DNA from: Streptomyces abyssalis
GTDB taxonomy: Bacteria > Actinomycetota > Actinomycetes > Streptomycetales > Streptomycetaceae
Direction: 5' to 3'
DNA: 64,000 nucleotides
Assembly: GCF_001751365.1 (NCBI RefSeq)
Contig: NZ_LJGT01000041.1
Coordinates: 62,729-126,728 of the forward strand
Below the pieces are notes generated by a model. The model saw only the letters and a program-made list of their open reading frames with translations, ran no database searches and was not told where the DNA came from. Of this stretch, positions 26,679 to 34,411 are shown piece by piece (within the stretch, counting starts at the first letter, position 1; every line of letters starts with the position of its first letter). A program made the translations under genes and the position numbers.

Positions 26679-26697
26679 CCTTGCAGTTACTGGAAGG
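26679..26697 (+). promoter_or_regulatory. MerR-type operator in the regulator's own promoter
   Basis: Near-perfect inverted repeat CCTTGCAGT-T-ACTGGAAGG (8 of 9 pairs) beginning at the end of a TTGACC -35 box (26675-26680) and lying in the promoter spacer, the usual place for MerR-family dimers. A second perfect palindrome, AACATGGC/GCCATGTT at 26701-26716, covers the start codon of the merR gene. Confidence 0.65.
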
Positions 26698-26711
26698 ACG
26701 AACATGGCGCC

Positions 26712-27554
26712 ATGTTGTCCATAAGCGAATTCAGTGAATTGTGCAATCTGCCGCCGCAGACGCTGCGGTTCTACCACTCCGAGGGTTTGCTCGTCCCGGC
26801 CGATGTCAACGAGCAGACCGGCTACCGCTCTTATGGGTTCGACCAGATCGAACAGGCCATGCTGGTCACGGTTCTGCGCGACACGGGGATGAGCGTCAAG
26901 CTCGTCCGGCGTGCGCTCGACGAGCGGGAAACGGCACCCGCCCTCCTCGAGGAGCACACTGCGGAGGTCCGGCGCCGGCGGCTGGCTCAGGACGAGGCGA
27001 TCAGCGACGCGCGGGAGTTCCTCGGGTCGTGGCCGGAGGCTCGCCTGCGGCATCTGCCCGAGATGACCGTGGTGTCGAAGATCGTGCCCGCACAGTCGGC
27101 AGGGGAGGACCAGTACGACTGGGTGGGGGCCGATGCCCGCGTCGCCTCCACCGTGAAGGACGTGATCAGGACCGTGGAGTCGTGCGGAGCGGTCGTTTCG
27201 GGAACTCCCTGGCGAACCTGGGCCATCGAGACCCCGGAACAGAAGGCGCAGACCCTCACCATGGAGGGGCCGCACTGGCTGGTGAAGGTTCCCGTCACCG
27301 CGGACGAGAAGGCGATCGCGGCGCTGTCCGGCGATGTCGAGGTGCAGACCTTCGAGGCCCGGGACGAACTGTCGGTGTTCATACCGGGCAAGAGCTCGGG
27401 CGCCAAGTTCGGCACCGCGCTGTCGCGCCTGATCACACATCCCCTGGACGACGCCGTCCCCGACATCAGCCGCATACGCCAGCTGCTGCACGACGACGGC
27501 GTCGAAACCACCCTGGCGATCCTGGAGTTCGACGAGACCGACATCACCGGGTGA
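26712..27554 (+). CDS. MerR family transcriptional regulator with effector-binding domain
   Basis: One-component regulator, 280 residues. The N-terminal MerR winged helix reads MLSISEFSELCNLPPQTLRFYHSEGLLVPA, then NEQTGYRSYGFDQIEQAMLVTVLRDTGMS. A dimer coiled coil (VKLVRRALDER...HTAEVRRRRLAQDEA) follows at about 60-110. Residues about 115-280 form a C-terminal domain resembling the GyrI/BltR-type effector-binding fold, with a conserved-looking WRTWAIETPEQKAQT segment. The likely ligand is a small, possibly cationic or hydrophobic drug-like compound, which is an inference from the fold. ATG at 26712 lies 14 nt after GGAAGGA. Its promoter carries an operator-like repeat, suggesting autoregulation. 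It is divergent from the secreted lipase. Confidence 0.87.
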   Translation: MLSISEFSELCNLPPQTLRFYHSEGLLVPADVNEQTGYRSYGFDQIEQAMLVTVLRDTGMSVKLVRRALDERETAPALLEEHTAEVRRRRLAQDEAISDAREFLGSWPEARLRHLPEMTVVSKIVPAQSAGEDQYDWVGADARVASTVKDVIRTVESCGAVVSGTPWRTWAIETPEQKAQTLTMEGPHWLVKVPVTADEKAIAALSGDVEVQTFEARDELSVFIPGKSSGAKFGTALSRLITHPLDDAVPDISRIRQLLHDDGVETTLAILEFDETDITG

Positions 27555-27641
27555 TCTGACGAGCCGCGGGCCCCGCTCGTCCCGGGGGGACGACAGCCGG
27601 TACCGAACGCCGCTCCGTGCTGAGCGGCCGGGGCCGACCCG

Positions 27642-28580
27642 TCAGAAGGGCCGGTCGCCGGCGATCGCGACGCGTTCGGCGACCCGGCGGTGCGGGGCGT
27701 AGTCGTCGATCGCGTAGTGCTGCGTGGCGCGGTTGTCCCAGAAGGCGATGTCACCGGGCTGCCAGCGGAAGCGCACCTGGTACTCCGGCACGTGCGCCTG
27801 CCGGACCAGGTAGCTCAGCAGGCGGTCGCTCTCGTCGCGGTCCATGCCCACGATGTGCGTGGTGAAGGACGTGTTGACGAAGAGCATCCGGCGGCCCGTC
27901 TCGGGATGCCTGCGCACCACGGGGTGTTCGACGGGCGGGAACTCCTCCTGCAGCGGGATCAGCTTCTCCGGGCCGTAGAAGCGTGCGAAGCCGGGGATGA
28001 AGTCGTGCACGGCCGTCGCACCGTCGACGCGTGCCTTCACCGTGTCGGGGAGGTTGTCGTACGCGGCGGCCATGTCCGCCCACATGGTGTCGCCGCCGAC
28101 GGGCGGGACCTCGTGGAGCTGGAGCACGGCGCCGAGCGCGGGCCGCTCGCGGAAGGTGACGTCCGCGTGCCAGACGTTCTCGAACGTCGGTATTGCGCTG
28201 CCGCCCTTCTCGAAGCGCACGACCTCGGCCGAGGAGCCGCGCTCCAGCAGCGGGTTGGTCTCCAGCTTCCCCCAGTTGGCGGCGAAGTCGCGCTGCTGCT
28301 GGGAGTTGAGGCCCTGGCCGCGGAAGAAGAGCACCTTCCACTCCAGCAGCGCCCTGTTCAGCTCGTCGCGCAGTACGGGGGAGAGCGGCTGCGACAGGTC
28401 GAGACCGCGGATCTCGGCGCCGATGACGCGGCCCTGCGGCACGATCTCGAAACGCTCGTACGGGAGTCGGGGGGTGCCCTCCGGCAGACGCCGCAGGGTG
28501 CGACGGCCCTCGTACATGCCGTCGGCGGGTACGCGGGCGTCGCGCAGGGCAGGGGTGGCGGAGGCGGGGGTGACGGTCAT
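27642..28580 (-). CDS. TauD/TfdA family Fe(II)/2-oxoglutarate dioxygenase
   Basis: Non-haem iron oxygenase that couples 2-oxoglutarate decarboxylation to substrate hydroxylation. It has 312 residues from the ATG at 28580 (AAGGA upstream). The iron triad is visible as His138-x-Asp140 in NVWHADVTFRERP and the distal His288 in NRATQHYAIDDY, with the 2-oxoglutarate Arg near 299 in HRRVAERV. LGAVLQLHEVPPVGGDTMWADM is a typical TauD block. It is closest to the taurine/alkylsulfonate dioxygenase group in appearance. It lacks the extra N-terminal domain of gamma-butyrobetaine hydroxylase, although it sits just downstream of a carnitine operon. The frame stays open for 59 codons upstream through a repetitive GTGCG-rich stretch; I do not count that as coding. 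Confidence 0.9.
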   Translation of the reverse strand: MTVTPASATPALRDARVPADGMYEGRRTLRRLPEGTPRLPYERFEIVPQGRVIGAEIRGLDLSQPLSPVLRDELNRALLEWKVLFFRGQGLNSQQQRDFAANWGKLETNPLLERGSSAEVVRFEKGGSAIPTFENVWHADVTFRERPALGAVLQLHEVPPVGGDTMWADMAAAYDNLPDTVKARVDGATAVHDFIPGFARFYGPEKLIPLQEEFPPVEHPVVRRHPETGRRMLFVNTSFTTHIVGMDRDESDRLLSYLVRQAHVPEYQVRFRWQPGDIAFWDNRATQHYAIDDYAPHRRVAERVAIAGDRPF

Positions 28581-28909
28581 GATGATCCTTCGAAGTCGGC
28601 GGTCGGAAGGGGACGATGCGTGCGCTCGCGAGCTTGTGCGCTCGTGCGTGCGCTTGCGTGCTCGTGCGCTTGCGAGTTCGTGCGTACGTGCGCGAAGTGG
28701 CGCGCTATCGACCGGACCGCTCACACCCACGCCGCCACGGCACGCAGAAGCGTCCACGGGCGGCGGTGCGGGTGTGCTGGATCATGACCGCATTCTGTGC
28801 GGGCGGCTTCGGAAACGTCAACGTGTGACCGTGATGCGGACGGCCACATGAGACGGGGCGAGGCGAGCCGGCTGCGGGAGCGTGACAGCTCTTGGGCGTC
28901 CGGCCGTGC
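28581..28909. other. Intergenic region upstream of the TauD gene
   Basis: About 330 nt between the TauD start and the thioesterase stop. It contains the GTGCG-rich repeat at 28619-28695 and presumably the TauD promoter. No gene is supported. Confidence 0.6.
28619..28695. repeat. Degenerate 8-nt periodic repeat (TGCGCTCG-like)
   Basis: About nine and a half consecutive 8-nt units that vary around TGCGCTCG, TTCGTGCG and CTTGCGAG, lying 39 to 115 nt upstream of the TauD start codon. The sequence alternates purine and pyrimidine over long runs, a context that can slip during replication or adopt non-B structure. Confidence 0.7.
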
Positions 28910-29500
28910 TCAGGACTCCGCTCCGGACGAGGACTTGGGTCGATCCTTGGACCGGGCCTGGCCCTGGCCCTGCGGCTTGGGCACCGGGCCGATCGAGCCG
29001 CCCGCCCACTCCGGTGCGTTCTCCGTCAGGGAGGCGAATCGCTCACGCACCGGATCGGGGAAGGGCGCGGCACGTCCCTGCCCCTGGTCGACGTGGATCA
29101 TGAGCAGCTCGGAGGTGGCCACGGGGTCCTTCTTGCCCGCCGCCCGCATCTCCAGCACGAGCCGTACCTTCTTGGCGTCGACGCCCAGGATCCGGGTACG
29201 GACGGTGAGTTCGGCGCCCTCCGAGACCTCGCGGAGATAGCGGACATGCGCTTCGGCCGTGTAGAGGGAGCACCCGCTCTGCTCGCGGTACTGCTGTCCC
29301 ATGCCGGTCTCGATCATCATGGCGTCCGTGGCGTGCCCGAAGACGAGCACGTAGAACGCCTCGTTCATATGGCCGTTGTAGTCGATCCACTCGGGGCGCA
29401 CGGTCGCCGTGTGGTCCGGGATCAGGCCGTTCTGCCCGCCCTGCCCGTCGGGTCCGCCCTGTTGGGGGTGCCCGCCCTGCGCGTCCTGCTCGGTGCTCAC
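28910..29500 (-). CDS. cdhB: Acyl-CoA thioesterase, probable betainyl-CoA thioesterase (CdhB-like)
   Basis: Hotdog-fold thioesterase expected to hydrolyse betainyl-CoA to glycine betaine and CoA, the last step of carnitine breakdown to betaine. It has 196 residues. A Gly/Gln-rich lead of about 27 precedes the 4HBT-type core PEWIDYNGHMNEAFYVLVFGHATDAM, with the catalytic Asp40 and the N-G-H-M-N motif. AEAHVRYLREVSEGAELTV and the following LVLEM strand complete the fold. A hydrophilic Pro/Gln/Lys tail of about 30 residues ends the protein. The GTG overlaps the stop of the carnitine dehydrogenase by 4 nt. Pathway assignment rests on the neighbours; the fold alone would say only acyl-CoA thioesterase. 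Confidence 0.85.
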   Translation of the reverse strand: MSTEQDAQGGHPQQGGPDGQGGQNGLIPDHTATVRPEWIDYNGHMNEAFYVLVFGHATDAMMIETGMGQQYREQSGCSLYTAEAHVRYLREVSEGAELTVRTRILGVDAKKVRLVLEMRAAGKKDPVATSELLMIHVDQGQGRAAPFPDPVRERFASLTENAPEWAGGSIGPVPKPQGQGQARSKDRPKSSSGAES

Positions 29501-30573
29501 GTTCTCTCTCCCTCGACGGTGACGCTTCCGTCTCCATGGTCCTTGTGCCCCCTGACGCCTTGCGGCAGGCGGCCCGTCGCCCGGAGCACGTCGATGACGC
29601 CCTGGTCCCGTTCGGCCACGAGCTGCGCGATGGAGCGGCCCCCGGCTGCCTCGTCGCAGCCCTCGACCATGGCATCACGCAGCGACGTGTCCAGCTCCGG
29701 CGCCTCCAGCCTCGTCCAGGGCGACTTCAGCGAGGGCCCGAAGTGGTCCAGCATGTGCGCCATGCCGCCTTCGCCGCCCGCGAGCGCGAAGGTGAGGCAG
29801 GGCCCCATGAACGCCCAGCGCAGCCCGGGACCTTCGGTGATCGAGTCGTCGATGTCGCGCACGGTCGCCTCGCCGTTGGCGACCATGTGCAGCGCCTCGC
29901 GCCACAGCGCTTCCTGGAGGCGGTTGGCGATGAAGCCGGGCAGCTCGCGGTCCATGGTGATGACGGACTTCCCCGCCGCCTCGTAGAAGCGCGAGGCCCA
30001 CTCGACCGCGCCCGGGTCGGTCGCCTGGCCGCCGACGACCTCGACGAGCGGAATGAGATACGGCGGATTGAAGGGGTGGCCGACGAGCAGCCGCCCGGGG
30101 TCCGAGGCGTCCCCCTGCATGTCCGACATCGGGTAGCCGGAGGTGGAGGAGGCGATCACGACGCCGGGTGGCGTGGCCGCGTCCAGCTCCGCCAGCAGCG
30201 AGCGCTTGAGTTCAAGCTTCTCGGGCGCGCTCTCCTGTACGAACTGCGCGTCCGCGACGGCCTCCTGGAGGCGCGGGACCACGGAGAGCCGGGCCGTGGA
30301 GGCGCCCTCGGCGAGGCCGAGCTGCTCCAGCGCCGGCCAGGCCGCCGAGACGAGCCGGCGCAGCTTCTCCCCGGCGTCGGGCGCGGGGTCCCAGGCGGTG
30401 ACGTCGTAGCCGCGGGCGAGGAAGTGGGCCACCCAGCCGCCGCCGATCACCCCGGCTCCGACGCAGGCGACGCGGCGTACGTCCCCGGGCGGGCAGGGCG
30501 GTGCGGGGGAGGGGCCGGGGGATTCCCCGGGAGAGGCTCCGGCAGAGGCTCCGGGGGAGGGCGTGGCGGTCAT
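29497..30573 (-). CDS. cdhA: L-carnitine dehydrogenase (3-hydroxyacyl-CoA dehydrogenase family)
   Basis: NAD-dependent oxidation of L-carnitine to 3-dehydrocarnitine in the cytoplasm. It has 358 residues; the first ~30 are Pro/Ser/Gly-rich and not part of the family fold. The Rossmann motif is VACVGAGVIGGGWVAHFLARG (about 35-55). The 3-hydroxyacyl-CoA dehydrogenase core follows with FVQESAPEKLELKR, VIASSTSGYPMSDMQ and VGHPFNPPYLIPLVEVVGG, the last holding the catalytic His of the G-H-P-F-N motif. PGFIANRLQEALWREALHMV begins the C-terminal helical domain. The W-A-F-M-G-P block is typical of carnitine dehydrogenases. ATG at 30573 has GAGGA upstream. It lies between the BKACE and thioesterase genes, which supports the substrate call. 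Confidence 0.9.
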   Translation of the reverse strand: MTATPSPGASAGASPGESPGPSPAPPCPPGDVRRVACVGAGVIGGGWVAHFLARGYDVTAWDPAPDAGEKLRRLVSAAWPALEQLGLAEGASTARLSVVPRLQEAVADAQFVQESAPEKLELKRSLLAELDAATPPGVVIASSTSGYPMSDMQGDASDPGRLLVGHPFNPPYLIPLVEVVGGQATDPGAVEWASRFYEAAGKSVITMDRELPGFIANRLQEALWREALHMVANGEATVRDIDDSITEGPGLRWAFMGPCLTFALAGGEGGMAHMLDHFGPSLKSPWTRLEAPELDTSLRDAMVEGCDEAAGGRSIAQLVAERDQGVIDVLRATGRLPQGVRGHKDHGDGSVTVEGERT

Positions 30574-30633
30574 GCTTTCGGTGTCCTCACGGTTGCTGGT
30601 CGTACGGGCGTGAGCCGGGTGTCCGTCCGCCGC

Positions 30634-31527
30634 TCAGGCGCGGGGCTTCAGCCCGAGACGCGTCCGGGCCTGGTCGGGCGTGGCGACCTGTGCGCCGAGC
30701 AGCTCGGTGATCTGCACCGCGCGCTCGACGAGCTGGGCGTTGGTCGCCTTGACTCCCTTGCTGAGGTAGAGGTTGTCCTCCAGGCCGACCCGCACGTTGC
30801 CGCCCAGCAGGATCGACTGGGCGACCCAAGGCATCTGCATCCGCCCGAGCGCGAAGCTCGCCCACTGGGCGCCGTCGGGCAGGAAGTCCACCATCGCCTT
30901 CAGCACGCCCGGCTCGGCCGGGGCGCCCCACGGGATGCCCATGCACAGCTGGAAGACGGTCGGGTCGTCCAGGAGGCCCTCGTCCAGCAGCTGCTTGGCG
31001 AACCACAGCTGCCCGGTGTCGAAGATCTCCAACTCCGGCCGTACGCCCAGCTCCTGGATCCGCTTGGCGCCGGAACGCAGCATGTCCGGCGTGGAGACGT
31101 AGAGGTTGCTGCCCTCGCCGAAGTTGAGTGAGCCGCAGTCGAGGGTGCAGATGTCGGGGAGCAGGTCCTCGACATGCGGCAGCCGTTCGACACCCCCGAC
31201 CAGGTCGGTGCCGGGCAGGTGGGTCAGCGGGTTCTCCGGATCGATGACGAGATCGCCGCCCATGCCCGCCGTCAGGTTGATCACGACGTCGGTGCCGGTC
31301 TCCTTGATCCGCTCGACGACCTCCCGGTAGAGCCGTGGGTCGCGGGCCGGCGCACCGGTCTCCGGGTCGCGTACGTGGATGTGCACCACGGCGGCCCCCG
31401 CGGCGGCGGCCTCGACTGCGGAACGGGCGATCTGCTCGGGCGTGACCGGGACGTGGGGGCTGCGGCCGACGGTGTCACCGGCGCCGGTGAGGGCGCACGT
31501 GATGATGACGGAGCTGTTCATGGGCAT
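30634..31527 (-). CDS. cdhC: Beta-keto acid cleavage enzyme (BKACE), dehydrocarnitine:acetyl-CoA type
   Basis: Zinc-dependent enzyme of the BKACE family (DUF849, PF05853). In this context it should convert 3-dehydrocarnitine plus acetyl-CoA to betainyl-CoA plus acetoacetate. It has 297 residues in a TIM barrel. The zinc ligands are His49 and His51 in AAVVHIHVRDPETG and Glu250 in RVGLEDNLYL. SVIITCALTGAGDT at the N-terminus and CMGIPWGAPA are family marks. The first ATG (31527) is chosen because GGAGG lies seven bases upstream. It is the first structural gene after the regulator, followed at 60 nt by the dehydrogenase, so the three enzymes form one transcription unit. Confidence 0.92.
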   Translation of the reverse strand: MPMNSSVIITCALTGAGDTVGRSPHVPVTPEQIARSAVEAAAAGAAVVHIHVRDPETGAPARDPRLYREVVERIKETGTDVVINLTAGMGGDLVIDPENPLTHLPGTDLVGGVERLPHVEDLLPDICTLDCGSLNFGEGSNLYVSTPDMLRSGAKRIQELGVRPELEIFDTGQLWFAKQLLDEGLLDDPTVFQLCMGIPWGAPAEPGVLKAMVDFLPDGAQWASFALGRMQMPWVAQSILLGGNVRVGLEDNLYLSKGVKATNAQLVERAVQITELLGAQVATPDQARTRLGLKPRA

Positions 31528-31603
31528 GGGTCTTCCTCCGCTCGTACGGACGTGACGTGACGTGACGGGACAGGGGTTGGGGGAAGGGTTCAGGGAACGG
31601 GGA

Positions 31604-32530
31604 TCAGGGCGCGCGCTCCGTGGAGAGCTCCGTAGCCACATGGGAGACAAGCGCGTCCCGCATGGTCTCGGCGCTCTTGCCGTCAGGTGCCGTGGCGAGC
31701 ACCTGTGCGGCGAGGCCGTCGATGAGGGCGGTGAGATGCAGGGCGGCGAACTCCGGGTCCACCTTGCGGAAGACGCCCTGCTCGACTCCGCGCCGGATCA
31801 CGTCGGCCACGGTCGTGCGCCACTGCCGGTAGTAGTCGACGTGAAGTTGTCCGACGGCGGTGGAGCGCGCCGCCTCCGCCCACAGGTCGAGCCAGACCCG
31901 CCACTGCCGGCGCTGCTGGGCGCTGAGCGGGATCTGGAGTTCGATCAGCTGACCCAGTTCGTCCGCGGCGTCGTCCGCCTCGGCGATACGTGCCGCCCGC
32001 CGCGCCGTGTCCTCGTCCATGCACCAGCGGACCGCGGCTTCGAGCAGTTCGGCACGGCCCGGGAAGTGGTAGTGGATGGCGGCCGTGCTGGTCTCGCAGG
32101 CTTCGGCGATGTCGGAGACCCGTACGGCGTGGAAGCCGTGTTCGGCGATGAGACGCACTGTCTCGCGGACGATCTGAAGCGGCCGGCCGCCCTCGGACGC
32201 CACCGGCACGGCGTGCGCAGAAGGCCCGTCGTGCGCCGGGAACCCCTCGTGCCCACCCGCACCGGCTCTTGCGCCCGCGCTCCTTCCGTGGCCCGAGCCC
32301 GAGCCGAGCAGCCACGCGGCGTCGACTCTGCCAGCGTCGGCGATGCGCGCCAGCTCGGCCACGGTGAAGCGGCGGCTGCCGCCCAGCGAACGGGAGAGCT
32401 TCGAGGGGTCCATGACGATCCGCCGCGCGAACTCCCGCTGGCTGCAACCGGCTTCGCCGATCACCTGCCGCACACGTACGGAGACGTCGCCTGCCGAGTC
32501 GGCGACGCGGCTCCCGGGCTCCTGCTGCAT
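31604..32530 (-). CDS. Dual-HTH regulator: XRE/Cro domain fused to a TetR domain
   Basis: Probable ligand-responsive regulator of the carnitine operon. From ATG 32530 it has 308 residues; GTG 32536 and GTG 32569 are alternative starts. Residues about 17-75 form an XRE-type helix-turn-helix (VRVRQVIGEAGCSQREFARR, then KLSRSLGGSRRFTVAELARI). Residues 76-115 are a Gly/Ala/His-rich linker. Residues about 118-165 are a full TetR helix-turn-helix (LQIVRETVRLIAEHG, VRVSDIAEACETSTAAIHYH, FPGRAELLEAAV), followed by a complete TetR ligand domain that resembles the BetI-like C-terminal group. Two intact DNA-binding domains of different families in one chain are rare. The gene lies 76 nt upstream of cdhC in the same direction and is followed by the three enzymes. 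Confidence 0.87.
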   Translation of the reverse strand: MQQEPGSRVADSAGDVSVRVRQVIGEAGCSQREFARRIVMDPSKLSRSLGGSRRFTVAELARIADAGRVDAAWLLGSGSGHGRSAGARAGAGGHEGFPAHDGPSAHAVPVASEGGRPLQIVRETVRLIAEHGFHAVRVSDIAEACETSTAAIHYHFPGRAELLEAAVRWCMDEDTARRAARIAEADDAADELGQLIELQIPLSAQQRRQWRVWLDLWAEAARSTAVGQLHVDYYRQWRTTVADVIRRGVEQGVFRKVDPEFAALHLTALIDGLAAQVLATAPDGKSAETMRDALVSHVATELSTERAP

Positions 32531-32617
32531 GCCGGTCACCGTACGAGCGCGTTGAGGAAAACGCAACACAGGCGACCGTTATCTGAGAGAAAAGGCAGAT
32601 GTTGATCGTGTTGCGAT

Positions 32618-32639
32618 ACTGACTGGCGCATCAGTCGGT
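32618..32639. promoter_or_regulatory. Operator-like inverted repeat upstream of the XRE-TetR gene
   Basis: Arms ACTGACTG and CAGTCGGT (7 of 8 pairs) around a 6-nt centre, 88 nt upstream of the regulator's start codon and 182 nt upstream of the divergent SapA-like gene. Candidate autoregulatory site. Confidence 0.55.
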
Positions 32640-32672
32640 GCCACAACGCGCCACCGGTGATGAGGCGTTTCA

Positions 32673-32687
32673 CTGACGTCCCGTCAG
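32673..32687. promoter_or_regulatory. Second inverted repeat in the same spacer
   Basis: Perfect arms CTGACG and CGTCAG around TCC. The CTGAC/GTCAG arms match those at 32618 and 26527, hinting at one regulator or related ones. Confidence 0.5.
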
Positions 32688-32820
32688 CCCGCGGGGAAAT
32701 CGGTGTACAACCCCCGCAAGGGTTCGCAGGTCTCCTCTGGTGGATCGGCGGACGCCGCTGATCCTCGTTCGACCGACCATCGACCGAGCAAGACCCATGA
32801 CCATGACTGGGGGAACAGTT

Positions 32821-33327
32821 ATGCGTTCCAAGAGTGCCGCTCTGGCTGCCGCCGCCGTGTTCGTCACCGGCGCGGGCCTCGTCGCGACCGCCGGCACCGC
32901 CTCGGCGGCGACGACGGCCAACGGCTCCACGAGTGCCACCACGGCCGCTGCCACCACCGCCACCGGTGCCGCGGGCGCCGCGCCGAAGGCCGCCTACAAC
33001 GGTGCCTGCGGCGCGGGATATTCGGTGGTGAACTCCGCCGGCATCGCCGACCTGGGCACCGTCTTTCTGACCTACAACGCCCGCACCGGCAAGAACTGCG
33101 TCGTCACCGTCCGCAACGAGACGGGCGACCCGGTCCACATGTCCGCCTCCGTCCGCGTGCTGCTCGACGACGAGGAGACCGAACCGGTCGTCGAGGAGGG
33201 CGAGTTCACCTCGTACGCGGGTCCTGTCCACGTGGACGAGGGCGCGGGCCACTGCATCGAGTGGAGCGGCGTCATCGGCGAAGAGGAGTACTTCAACAGC
33301 GGCTCGAACTGCGGCGTGCTGAAGTAG
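32821..33327 (+). CDS. sapA: Spore-associated protein A (SapA)-like secreted protein
   Basis: Secreted protein of the SapA family, first found in Streptomyces spore coats. It has 168 residues. A signal peptide (MRSKSAALAAAAVFVTGAGL.., cleavage after TASA near 33) is followed by an Ala/Thr-rich linker and the mature domain. That domain begins YNGACGAGYSVVNSAGIADL and continues TVFLTYNARTGKNCVVTVRN, then YAGPVHVDEGAGHCIEWSG and a closing GSNCG. Four cysteines in the conserved positions suggest two disulfides. Compared with SapA as I remember it, the middle loop is more acidic (DDEETEPVVEEGE). ATG 32821 is preceded by GGGGGAACAGTT. Function in the spore surface is unproven even for the family. 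Confidence 0.87.
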   Translation: MRSKSAALAAAAVFVTGAGLVATAGTASAATTANGSTSATTAAATTATGAAGAAPKAAYNGACGAGYSVVNSAGIADLGTVFLTYNARTGKNCVVTVRNETGDPVHMSASVRVLLDDEETEPVVEEGEFTSYAGPVHVDEGAGHCIEWSGVIGEEEYFNSGSNCGVLK

Positions 33328-33401
33328 CCTCCCGGCCGCCGTGCGACCCCGGCCGGGCGCCCGCGCACGGGTGAGGGACGCCCGCACGGTGAGTTCTGGA
33401 C

Positions 33402-33444
33402 GTCGGGGGTGGTTGACCAGGGGGAACGGTCAACCACCCCCGAC
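33402..33444. terminator. Strong bidirectional terminator
   Basis: Perfect 17-bp stem: left arm starts GTCGGGGGTGG (33402-33418), right arm ends CCACCCCCGAC (33428-33444), loop of 9 nt. It lies between the SapA-like gene and the convergent zinc-ribbon gene. Confidence 0.85.
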
Positions 33445-33535
33445 CGTGAGGGACTTGCACCTGCTCCCTTCGGCCGGCTGTCGTGCCCTCACCCGTCCCG
33501 GAGCTGTTCCTCCTGCGACTTCTCCTGCGACTCTT

Positions 33536-34411
33536 CTACGGCTGCTTCCAGGTGTTGAGCGCCGTGCTGAAGATGTGGTCCTTCTGGGAGTCCCAGAGCC
33601 GGTCCCGTGCCTCGAAGTAGATGGCGTACTCGGTGCCGTCGTCATTGATGTAGGCCTGTTCCACGACGCGCATCTGCTCGCCCGACTCCGGCGTGTACGT
33701 GAACTCCCATCGCGCCCCGGCGTGCCCCTGGAAGGTGTTGTGCTCCAGGCGGATCCGCGAGTAGCCGTTCCCGGACTCCTGCATCCCCTGCTCCAGCTCC
33801 AGGAAGTTGATGAAGGAGGACTGGGGCGCGTCCGGCACCTCGCTGACGTGCAGATACTCGTCACCGGTCGGCGGAATGAAGCGGATCTGGTTCGGGGTGA
33901 GCTCCGTGCGCTGCCAGCCCTTCATCACGGCGAGCGAGAAGCCCCTGTCGTCCACCACCGTGCGGAAGCCGGCGGGCAGTGCGGGGGACGGCTTCCCGGT
34001 CGGCTCGGGCTCGGCCGGCTCGCTCGTCGACGGCTCGCTCGGGGAAGGACTCGGAGACTTGGACGCCGGCTTCTTCTTCTTCTTCGCCTTCGGCGAGGCC
34101 GACGCCGTGGTCGGCGACGGATCGGGCGAAGCCCCCGTGTCGACCATCTTGTACTGGGAGACCTTGTTGTCGGCCCGGTCCTCCCGGGAGTCGTCCTGGT
34201 TCATCAGGATGCCCGAGGACGTCCCCGCGCCGACCAGAAGGCCGACGACACCCAGGGTGATTCCCAGGCGGAGGTAGTTGGTCCTGGTCCGGAGTTTGAA
34301 AGGCGGCGGCGGCGGAGGCGCCGTGAGTGGATACAGGGCGCGGCCGCAGCCCGCGCAGGCTTCGGACGTTGCCGGCGATCTGGTGCCGCAGTGCGGGCAT
34401 GTGGTCAGCAT
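33536..34411 (-). CDS. Zinc-ribbon single-pass membrane protein with extracellular domain
   Basis: Hypothetical membrane protein, 291 residues. The N-terminus is a zinc ribbon (CPHCGTRSPATSEACAGCG, four Cys) followed by a Pro run and one transmembrane helix at about 49-68 (LGITLGVVGLLVGAGTSSG). Outside there is a low-complexity Ser/Pro/Lys/Glu linker (about 90-145, including a KAKKKKK patch). A folded domain then starts at AGFRTVVDDRGFSLAVMKGWQR and runs to the C-terminus, with WEFTYTPESG and YAIYFEARDRLWDS. This last domain resembles the extracellular ends of some Streptomyces Ser/Thr kinases, from memory. ATG at 34411 follows GGGAG. Partner and role unknown. It is convergent with the SapA-like gene. 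Confidence 0.75.
   Translation of the reverse strand: MLTTCPHCGTRSPATSEACAGCGRALYPLTAPPPPPPFKLRTRTNYLRLGITLGVVGLLVGAGTSSGILMNQDDSREDRADNKVSQYKMVDTGASPDPSPTTASASPKAKKKKKPASKSPSPSPSEPSTSEPAEPEPTGKPSPALPAGFRTVVDDRGFSLAVMKGWQRTELTPNQIRFIPPTGDEYLHVSEVPDAPQSSFINFLELEQGMQESGNGYSRIRLEHNTFQGHAGARWEFTYTPESGEQMRVVEQAYINDDGTEYAIYFEARDRLWDSQKDHIFSTALNTWKQP

Noticed and set aside
28581..28757. 59-codon N-terminal extension of the TauD protein
   Set aside because: Arg/Thr/His-rich peptide produced by the 8-nt repeat; the ATG at 28580 has AAGGA and matches family length.
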